Source: Parachlamydiaceae bacterium
Lineage (GTDB): Bacteria; Chlamydiota; Chlamydiia; Chlamydiales; Parachlamydiaceae
Length of the DNA stretch: 9,368 bases
NCBI GenBank assembly: GCA_003164155.1
Contig: PLSG01000368.1
Location: forward strand, 1 to 9,368
Direction: 5' to 3'
The translations under genes and the position numbers were made by a program. Shown here piece by piece: positions 1 to 9,200 of this stretch; positions within the stretch are counted from its first letter, which is position 1, and each line of letters opens with the position of its first letter. The notes under the pieces were generated by a model. It was not told the origin of the DNA, searched no databases, and saw only the letters and a list, made by a program, of their open reading frames with translations.

Positions 1-131
1 AATTTTAACGCAAAGAAACACATAAAGAGCGCAAAGAACGCAAAGAAGGCAAAGCACAAAAAAAAAGTTGTAATTTTCCTTGTTTTCTTTGCGGCCTTTG
101 CGGTCTTTATGTGTTTCTTTGCGTTAAAATT
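1..131. repeat. Long imperfect inverted repeat (MITE-like palindrome) made of CGCAAAGAA units
   Basis: The left arm at 1-50 is the reverse complement of the right arm at 82-131 with about 5 mismatches in 50 positions; the outermost 28 positions match perfectly. The loop at 51-81 is AT-rich. Within the left arm the unit CGCAAAGAA occurs at 9-17, 30-38 and 39-47, with a degenerate GCAAAG at 49-54. The right arm carries the complementary TTCTTTGCG at 115-123 and TTTGCGG at 88-94 and 97-103. Similar CGCAAAG-rich palindromes are known as dispersed intergenic repeats in many bacterial genomes, which suggests a non-autonomous mobile or REP-like element. There is no U-run after the stem, so it does not look like an intrinsic terminator. 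The left arm begins at the first base of the window, so the element may extend further left and target duplications cannot be judged. Confidence 0.85.
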
Positions 132-138
132 GTCCTAG

Positions 139-231
139 ATGCGCCTGACCGAAAAGGATCAAGGCCAGCTTTTAGCTCGCGGTACTTCTTTATACAATCT
201 TTACAAAAAACACATACAATCAAAGGAATAG
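139..231 (+). CDS. Doubtful 30-codon small ORF, unrecognised
   Basis: An ATG at 139 opens a 30-codon frame that ends at TAG 229-231. It is in the same frame as the giant gene and lies 39 bases upstream of its start. The peptide is hydrophilic, starting MRLTEKDQGQLLARG and ending with a lysine-rich tail. I do not recognise it. There is no convincing ribosome binding site before the ATG, and a stop (TAG 136-138) sits immediately in front of it. It could be a leader peptide, the residual tail of a gene disrupted by the neighbouring repeat, or a chance ORF. Chance is the most likely explanation. Confidence 0.15.
   Translation: MRLTEKDQGQLLARGTSLYNLYKKHIQSKE
191..220 (+). promoter_or_regulatory. 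Weak sigma-70-like promoter candidate for the giant gene
   Basis: TACAAT at 215-220 matches the -10 consensus at 5 of 6 positions. TATACA at 191-196, 18 bases upstream, matches the -35 consensus at 4 of 6. A second TACAAT at 193-198 could serve as an alternative -10 but has no good -35. With the first pair, transcription would begin near 227 and give a leader of roughly 45 bases. The region is AT-rich, so such hexamers arise easily by chance. Confidence 0.3.
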
Positions 232-253
232 AAAAATAAACAAATCAAAATTC

Positions 254-259
254 AAAGGA
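254..259 (+). promoter_or_regulatory. Ribosome binding site supporting the ATG at 271
   Basis: AAAGGA lies 11 bases before the ATG at 271, slightly long but workable spacing. It supports 271 as the start of the giant gene. The next in-frame ATG, at 349, has no comparable sequence before it, and no in-frame start codon lies between the TAG at 229-231 and 271. Confidence 0.5.
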
Positions 260-270
260 CATCATACTTT

Positions 271-3200
271 ATGACCATTCATCCATCTAAGATCTTTTCG
301 ACGCCGTCCATAGAAATAAAGGAGCAGCGCGAAAAAACCTCGGCATGGATGCTTTCTCGTCAGCATGTAAGACTTACCCATAACAGCGACACCTTCAGCT
401 TCGCCTTTGATGCGCAGGGAATGACTGCCGCTACCTTTAATGGCGCATTGCCGCCGCTGGCTAAAGAGCTCCTGGATAAAATCGTGAGCTTGCGCGCATC
501 GCTCTTAGCTCATCTGCCAGATACCTCAAGGGTTATATCAGGCCAGGCAACGCTGCAAAGTAGAGCTTGGAATTTAAATCCCGTTTTCCCACCTGGCTTC
601 CCCAGTTTGCCTTTTATGCCTTCCACAGCCCTTCCTTTAGTTCAGTTAATTTCGCCCGTGATCGCATGTGCGGAGGAAATTTCCCCTGGCGCGTTGGAAA
701 AAGCTAAGCTGCCTTACGCCGCCGATCGCGATCTAGGTCCACTTTCTTATAAAGCTATCGCTCACATATTTGGAGATGCCTTTATTAAAGGCATGCTCGT
801 AGATGGGGAAGAGCTTGAAGGCTCTACCCCCCTCCAAATTCTGAATATGCTGTGTCAATTTTTTAAGCACAGTCAAGCGGCTAAAGCGCTATCTCCACAG
901 CTTGAAAAGGTGCACAAGGAAATTCTTTCGGCACTTATCTTTGCAAAGGATCTAGATGCAATTCAAACCTACATAAACCAAGAAAAGCCCACGTTAAAGC
1001 AAATTCAGGGCATGAAGGAAATATTTGCTAAGCAAATGCATGAGAGGTTGGCTCGCCTGTCTCCTGGAGAAACTCTATTAATTCCGGGAGGCTGGACACA
1101 AGATTTAACTTACAACCACACCGTTTACTTCTATGTGATCAAAGAAACAGGGCCACTGCCTACATTTTCATTTTCTATTTATAACACAGGTGCAGGCGTT
1201 GACTATCATCCTGGCTTGGAAACTTATGTTGAAGAAGAAGGCATTTTAAGCTCTAAGATCAAGCACTTAGCCTGCCTTACCCAAACAAATATTCCTTTGG
1301 AACAAGTAGGCCATGAGTTGGCGTGGCAAGCTTTTTTTGAAGTAAACATAACTCACGATCACCTAGTTAAGAAATATAGGGACATCTATGACCAATTCGA
1401 TATCTATCTGGGTTTTTTAAAAGTTATTTCTCCCGCATTACTTGATCAAAACCTAAGCGAAAAAGACTTGCCTACTGATAAATATGTTAAGCCACAACAA
1501 GCGGGCACTTGCACCTGGAAAAGTTTGGCGGCGTTTTTAAACAATCGTCTAGGAAAAGAGAGTTGGAAACAATTGAAATATTCTTTGCGCACATATCTGC
1601 TCACTAATTTATGCCATCAGCTGCAAGCTCGCGGGCCTTTAGCTGAGAAAATCAAAGCAGAGCAGAGCTCTTTTCAAAAACTAAGCGAGGTTTTCTTCCC
1701 TGTCCAAGAAATTTTTTATACTTTTTATCACAGTATAAATCCCAAGGGTGAAGAAAGTGCGTCTTTTCTACTGCCTTTGATGGAGGGTTCTGGAGTACCT
1801 ATTTCTGAATTTTTGGCTCTCCCCGAAATGAACAAAGTGGTGCAGATTTTAGCTAGCTTGCGAACCTCTCCACTGTCAATAATAGATACTACATTTGATG
1901 CTGTCAAACTGCAAAAGACGCTTGAGCATATGGTGGGAATGATCCTTTTGTCACCTCATCTTTCTATGAAAATAGGCATTTACAACCAAATCGAAGCTTG
2001 CCATAAGCTGTTACCCGAGCTAGTCGAGCTTTTGAAAAAACGCACAAACTACTTGAAAGAGGTCGATGCAGCTGCTTTGTACACCCAATCCATAAATAAC
2101 TTTTCACAAAATATTATCAAAAGATGGCAAGCCAAAAAAATTACCCCCAAAGAGGCTTTGGAATCCATCCAGTTGATGAATGCTCTCAACAATGCCCTGA
2201 AACCAAATACGCAGGCTCTGAAAATTTATAATGTGCGTCTGTGCAATTTATCTCAGCGAGAAACAGCCGCGATGAATTTAATCGTCGATGAAGCTAACTT
2301 GAAAGAAATGGAGATCAAGACCTCCGAAGGTGTTTTAAGCAGTACTAAAAGCCTCGAAGTGGAAGATCTATTCCGCTCTCCCAAGGAGTTGCTGAGGCAG
2401 ATTGAGCAGGTGACTGAAATTGTCGCGAAGAATATTGAGGCGGCGCGTTTTTTAGATGCCCATTATGCCGCTGAAAAAGCCTTGCAGCAACTACCAGCTG
2501 TGGATGAAGCCGATAAGCCTCCCTTCTGGTTAGCTATTCCTGTCGAACAAGTAGAGGGCATCATGTCAAGCTTAGCCGACTTCAGCGAACTTTTTTTGAA
2601 ATCGACAGTTTTGGCCGATAGGTTAGAATTTTGCGCTCCCACTGAAGTCGTTTTTCATGTGCAGAAACTATACGCAGTCATGCATCAACTTTTTAAAAGA
2701 TTTGAACATGCTGAAGAATACAGAGAATTGGTAAAGAATATCACCCCCAATTTTCTTACGCATAAGCCAGAAGATGGATCTTGTTTAAGCCCTTATTTTT
2801 TTGTAGTGGATCCTAAGCAAGCACAAGAGCTAAGAGCCACCATGCGCTATTTTAAAGCCAACTACAACAAAGAGCCTTTTTTTAATTACAGATGTTTTGT
2901 GCCAGAATCCATTTTAGGGGTAGAAATTAAGATCTCAGCAGAAGATTTAATTCAGCGACGCGATCAGGAAAATACTGCTATTCATCAATTTTTGCTATCC
3001 CATACTGTGGTCAATGAGCGCCTAACTAAAGAGATTATCGAAAAGTTTGGATATCCTACCCCGCCGCCCCATTGGCTGGTAGCCTTAGCTAAAACAGACC
3101 TAAGAGGAACATATTTGCCTAAGGCTTTTTGCGCTTTAAAACTGCAGTTTTTTACATTGCAATGCTTTGTTTTGGGCAATAGGAAAAAAAATAAGGAATT

Positions 3201-6200
3201 TCTGGGGTCGATTCAATTTTATATTAAGCCTCCCATGAAAATAAATGCAGGCTGGAATCCCCAAATTGAAGGCGCTACTCAGGGCTTAAAAGTGCATACG
3301 GGAAGGTCTACGCGAGTGGGCGATGCCTTCAAATGGATATTGCCGAGGGACGCCCAAAGTGTAGGCAATAAGCTTTTTTCGCTGGACGACATGTTTATCG
3401 TAAGGCGGCTTGAAAACTCCAGATATCGCAACCATCTTAATGAAGTCAATAATTTTCAAAGTAACGTAATCATGCATCCTAAATGGGGTCAAGAAAAATG
3501 TAAAAAATTATTTGCCCTTGCTTGCCGAGAGGATACGGAATTGCAAGTGGTTAAATCTATGGCATTTTTTGAACACAACCTTGAATTATTGAATGACTTG
3601 GCATATCAAAATTTGGCTATGTGCCTGTTTTTTGAAGCGGGCATTTTATCTGAGCAGCTCAAACAAGCCCCTTATACGGCTATGCGGTGCGCTGAATTTT
3701 ATAAGAAAGGTTTCACGTATTTTCTTAAAAAACAGCTTACCTCCCCTCTGCTTTTCTTTTTTCGATGTGGCCATCTATTTGATGCGTATCTGGGTGAGGC
3801 CATGCTGACCCTTGGCATTGTGGATGACGAGATTTGTGTGTCGCATACGTTTGCCCCCATTTTAGAAAAACTACTGGCAGAAAGAGCGCTTAAAGTAACT
3901 GAAAAAATAAGTATTTGCCAAGAGCTCCTAGGTTCTTATGCGCGTTTCAAGAGCTTGTCAAGAGACGCCGCCCTTAAGGTGGTGGAGCTAACTATGCGCC
4001 TGCAGAACTTGGAAATGCTAGAGGAGCCTGAATTAGAGCATGAGTCAAGAGTCGCTATAGCGCTTGGCTCTGTCCCTGCTTTTAAAATCCCTCTCTTCCT
4101 AGAATGTCAGATAAAAAAAAGCTATATATGGGCGCGTGAGGTGCTGCTTAGGGAGAGCAAAGGCCATCCTTCTGCCTTTAAAAAAGAATTCAGCGGATAC
4201 CTATCCACAATCTGGCTGGAAAATCCCACAGATACCAGACCAGAAGCTAGACCAAGGGAATGGCTATCGCAAAAAACGGATATTTTTAGCTCAGAAGATA
4301 GGCAGTTTATCTTCAATTTTGCCAATGGGGAGCTGCTTCTCAATGGAAAAAAAAGGACTGTCCTTTCGCCTGAATTAAGGTATTTGCCTTTTTTCTACTT
4401 GCTATATCCAGACAGTTCCAAGTTAAAAAATATTCAAGGAAATGCAGAAGGATTTAGCTTCATCGACCAAGCCGGCTATCTAAATGAAGCGCTTAAACAA
4501 GGCAACGACTGGCATTTCTATAAGACAGTAGAAAATACAAAATATAAGGCTGTGACTAAGCGTGGCTTAAATTACCTGGGCTACGCCCACGAAGAATACC
4601 CCCACGCCATAAAGCTTGCAGAATGTGCCGTTAGAGACTTATACGGCAAGCTAGAGCAGTACGCTTGGAAAAATTGCTCTGCTTGGATTTCTTTGTCTTC
4701 TAAGCGGGAAATCCTTTTTTTTAAAATGGATTTAACCTATCGCTTTGACCTCATTTCTCATCAACTGACGTATGCGGCACAGGCGCCTTACCGCGATCTT
4801 TCTTTAGTCAACAAAGCTGTCTGCCGCAATAACTATGCTTTATTTGCGTATTTCGATAAGGATTATCAAGTTTGGAAAGATCGCGATGGACAGGTACGCT
4901 ATATCCAACTGTCGTCCTATGAGCTAGATTTTAAAGTTGAAGCAGACGAAAAAGGCAGCCAACAAATAAGCAGCGTACAGCTTCCTGGCTTCTATCTTTC
5001 TGATCAAAAAATCCCCCTCTTGGAAAATTTGTTGAGCTATTTAGTGCTCAAAAATTTCGCAGGTGAGACGCGTGTGCTCATTCCTTTTAAATCTTTCGAT
5101 GGGGCTTTTCAGGGGATAGGGGGCTTAGTATCGAGCGAAAGCGACCCTAATCGACCAGAAAAATCCCCAAAAAGTCACTATGCTTTTTCTTCGATGTCTT
5201 TTGGTGATGAAGGCGGAAAACAGTATGTAAACTACTTATGGTTGCCAGAAAGTCAACAGCTTAGAGGTCATACCGTATCGGAGAATCTCTATCTCATTTT
5301 ACTTTACATGCGTTTAGGAAACTATGCTCCAGCCTTTGATCTATTACAATATCGCATGAAAAAGCTGAGTGCCTATTCCAAACATGAACTTACCTTGTTC
5401 AAACATATCAAACAACTAGATGGTCAGGCTGTAGAAAACTCTATTTTAAAACTCATGACTTTCTACAAGCAACTCCAAAATCAGCTCATTTATCCTCCAC
5501 TTGTAGATATGGTCAACTCATCTTTGGTTAATATGGATGAGGTTGATGCAGAGAAGGCTTTGATGCACTATTCGCAAAATCTAAAAAAAGCCAGACTTCC
5601 CCTATTGAGCCATAAACAGGAGTTAGGGATATTCAAAAAATTGAAATATTTATCTAAAAAAAGTACCCGTCTAGAATGCTTAAAATCCCTAGCCGAAGGC
5701 CCCTTACAGAAAAAGCTTACCCATACATTGCTTGAAGTAGACAGACCGATTGGTCGGATGCATTTTCAGCATTCGAAATCGCCCGAACAACTATTATCTT
5801 CCGCCCCAGCTTCACTCACCAGGCCCGTGGAAAATTTTAGCTTTTGGAATCTCTATCAGCTAGCTACGCTTTCTTCTCTCAATAGTGAGCAGCAAAAAAG
5901 ATTGCACATCCTTTTTAAGCTGGGCAGTCCAAAGATGGATTCAATCCAGCGTAGAATGCTTAGCGCAGTTTTAAAAAACCCCTCCAATTACCCCTCATAC
6001 GAGAGCTTTGAACACACTATTACCCAAGAGGATGTGTCAGACATAAATAATTTTTTAAATAAAAGAGGTTGCGATAAGCGCTTAGAAGCACTTTATTCGT
6101 CTGTGATCGGTTTGGAAAAGGGAGCTATGAAAAGCTTGCGCATTATCCCCTCTTCAGCAGCTACTCCCATGCCTATAGTGAAAGCTAGCTATACAAGGCG

Positions 6201-9200
6201 GCCATTCCTGTCAAAATCTGCAGAACTGCTTTCTGCGCATTTGATGCACGGCAGCCAGCTAGATGGCAGCCGTGGTCTATTTATTCGGCCGTGCGACCGG
6301 ACAAGAGAGCGCGAATGGCAAGAAAGAGCGAAAAACTTAAGTGCTTTGATCGGCCATTTGGAGAGCCTGGAGAAAAGTACCAAACGCAGCATCTTGCAAA
6401 GAGAAATCATACGCGCCAAAGAGGACTTATGCTTTCTCAGAGCGCAGGCTCCGGCGTCTAGATGGATATTAAATAAAAGGCAGCTAGTTGCCTCCCAAAA
6501 CGCATTAGAGCGCCAATTAGGCGATGCGGCGAAATGCCAAAACGAGCTCGAAACGCGCTTGTGCGCTTTGGCCAATCAGAAGCCGCGGAAAAGTCAACTT
6601 TTGCTAGCTAGAACTCTTCAGGATTTGGCACAAGCTTATATTCCCTTGACTTTGCCTGAATTAGTAAAAATGTACGCGCAAAGTAATTTTACGGCTTGCC
6701 TAAGTCGCAATAGTGCTTTAGACGAAACAGAGCTACATCGCCTGGAAAGTTTAGTAGAAGAGTTCTTGTTGACTGAAGTCCAACAACAGCAGCGCAAAAG
6801 GGCTTTGAAGTGCATGCATAAAATATGCCTCCGAGAAAGATCAGAGGAGGCTGAATCCGAAGATCCTGAAATGGAGCGTTTAACACAAGAGCTTTACCGC
6901 GAGCTGAGTGCCGAATCGCTGGTCAATCCTGAGAAATATCCCGAACAGCTTGTTTTCCAATATCTGAGCGGTCTTTTGCTGCGCAAAGACCAAATTGAAA
7001 CGCTTGAAAAAATGAGCGGTGGCAAAGGCTCCGAAGATCTCATCTTACAGCGCATGATGGGCAGTGGAAAATCAAAAGTTTTACTCGTCTTGTTAGCTTT
7101 AAAAATTGCCGATGGAAAACGCCTGGCTTGCCTGATTATCCCCGAAGAGCTCATCGAAGATGTCTCTAATGATATGCTGATCCGTTCCGGAGAAATATTT
7201 AACCAAGAAGCCGAGCGCCTCGTGTGGCAAAATACCAGCAAGAAGTCCTTACAAGTCATTTACGACAAGCTTTTAGAAGTGCGCGATGAACGCAAATTCT
7301 TGTTAGTCACAAGCAAAGAATTGCAGCTCTTTGCCTTGCGCGCTAGGACTGTGCGCCTGGACTTGGAAAAACCAGAAGAGCTTGCCAGGAGTGTCTATGA
7401 GGATTATTGTGCGCGCCTGGAGCTTTTTCGAAAGATTTTTGGGCTTCTAAAGAGTTCAGGACATGCCGTGATGGATGAGGTAGACATCTTGCTGGATTGC
7501 CGGCATGAAGTGCATATCTCCTACGGGTCAGCCCAACCCATTGCGCGCAGCCGCTCTGATTTGTCAGCTATCTTGATGGAGGCTTTGCTGGTAGATAGAG
7601 AATTCTCCAATCTGTTTGATTACGATTGCTTAAAACCCAAAGAGTCGGAAGAAAAAGAGGGGGCCCTCCGTCCTCTGTTTACTGCCGAGCTGTTTAAATC
7701 TCAAAAAAGGCGTTTTGTCAAAACAGTCATAGCCAAGCTAGCCGCTTATGCCCAGTCAAAGGATTCCGATCAGCATGAAATTATCTACATACTCCATACA
7801 AATTATAAAACCTACCCGGACGAAGCTTTCCAAGAAAAAATCGAAGCTTATTTAGCTGATGAAGTAGAGGTCGATGAAAATGTATTGCACAATCTAAATG
7901 AAAACCAACAAGATGGCTGGGCTTTCTTGAGAGAAGCCATCCGCACCTTGGAGTTAACTCTTAGTCGAAACTTTAATGAACACTACGGTTTTTTTCCGGG
8001 CGAAGAAAATATCTTGGCCGGCCCATATGCGGGCGCTCAAAAGCCTAAGATCGGCTCGGAATTTGGCAATTATCGTGAACTCATCATGTACACGCTTCAA
8101 GCGTACTTACACGAAGGCATCCCCCTGCATCTCTGTGTAAAGGTTATCGAAAAATTGCGCAGCGTCTCCAAACGCAATTGTGGCAGTGCTTTAGAAGCCT
8201 TCTATAAGCTTTGTGGAGGAGACCGCAGCTACAATCTTGCGTTAATTACCGAAAAGGAGATTGAAGCTCTCGTAGCCTCTATCAATCGCCATCCCCAGCG
8301 CATTCTGAACTTTGTGCGCCTTTATATTCTACCGACCATGGTAAGTCCTTCCATGCGCCTTAGCAGCCGACCAGACCACTTAGTGGATTTTTTCAAGAAC
8401 GTGCAAGGCTTTTCTGGCACTCCTTGGAATCACGAGACCTATCATCCGCGTTTGAAGACGGAATTTGAACAGGGTTTGAATGGTAGAATTTGGTGTGATG
8501 CCGGAGCGCAAATGGCCATCATTGAAGCCTCGCAGCCACAAGCCTATCTAAATGAATTAGACCGTTTGGGAATTGTAGCGAAAACGCACGCCTTCATCGA
8601 TGTGGGAGCGACTTTGAAAGATATACCCACGCATGAAGTAGCCGATATTTTTGCGCGTTTGCCAGGCATGCAAAAGCGTAGCTCTTTACCTATTTCTGGC
8701 ATAATTAGCTATCTGGACAATCGACAATTCATCCATCGCGGCAAACAGAAAACGCCTTATGCCCCAGAGGTTGCTGATCCTATGGAATGTTACACCGTAT
8801 ACGATCAAAAACATTGTACTGGTTCCGATATTCCCCAAGCTCCCAAGGCATGGGGGGCCATGTCGCTCAATAAAAACATCCGCATCCGCGATTTTCAGCA
8901 AGGCGCCTATCGCCTAAGAGAACTGGGAAAAGGACAGGGAATAATTTCATGTCCTTCCCGAAAAACCACTGAAGCCATAAAAGCGGTGCTGGGAAAAACA
9001 AAAGAAGATGCATTTGGCGTGCTTGACATCTTGCTTTTTGCCTTGATGAATCAAACGGCGCAAATTGAGGAAAATAACATTCTATCTGTGCGGCAAAAAA
9101 TGCAAAACGCTATTTATGAGAAATGCGAATCTATTTTATCTGCCGTGCCGCCTGAATTTTTGCAAGAACCTTTCTATAGAGAATTGGAAGAAATTAATAT

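Larger units (their letters stand above)
132..270 (+). other. AT-rich intergenic leader of the giant gene
   Basis: This 139-base stretch separates the inverted repeat from the start codon of the giant gene. It has no recognisable RNA gene, riboswitch or strong hairpin. It contains a doubtful 30-codon ORF, weak sigma-70-like hexamers and a Shine-Dalgarno-like sequence, each listed separately. The part after about 185 is much richer in A than the part before it, as is common for bacterial promoter and 5' leader regions. Confidence 0.6.

Noticed and set aside
1..131. CRISPR array
   Set aside because: The CGCAAAGAA units are only 9 bases long and irregularly spaced, without spacer-sized unique segments. 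The overall structure is one large palindrome.
1..131. Intrinsic transcription terminator
   Set aside because: The stem is far longer than usual and AT-rich, and neither arm is followed by a T-run on either strand in the expected position.
4136..4378. 80-codon + strand frame overlapping the giant gene in another phase
   Set aside because: The giant frame continues unbroken through this region with a recognisable motif (LLLNGKKR), so there is no frameshift and no need for a second gene.
6189..6575. 128-codon open frame on the minus strand
   Set aside because: It lies wholly inside the giant gene, antisense to a well-behaved helical segment. It has no recognisable domain, and its Ser/Cys/Arg-rich composition is typical of an antisense shadow.
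7021..7100. ABC transporter or AAA+ ATPase
   Set aside because: The P-loop is not followed by an ABC signature (LSGGQ) or AAA+ sensor motifs. Downstream motifs follow the SF2-like DUF3638 order instead.
6894..7259. 121-codon open frame on the minus strand
   Set aside because: It is antisense to the conserved P-loop region of the ATPase. The + strand frame has clear family motifs, while this one has low-complexity Ser-rich content.
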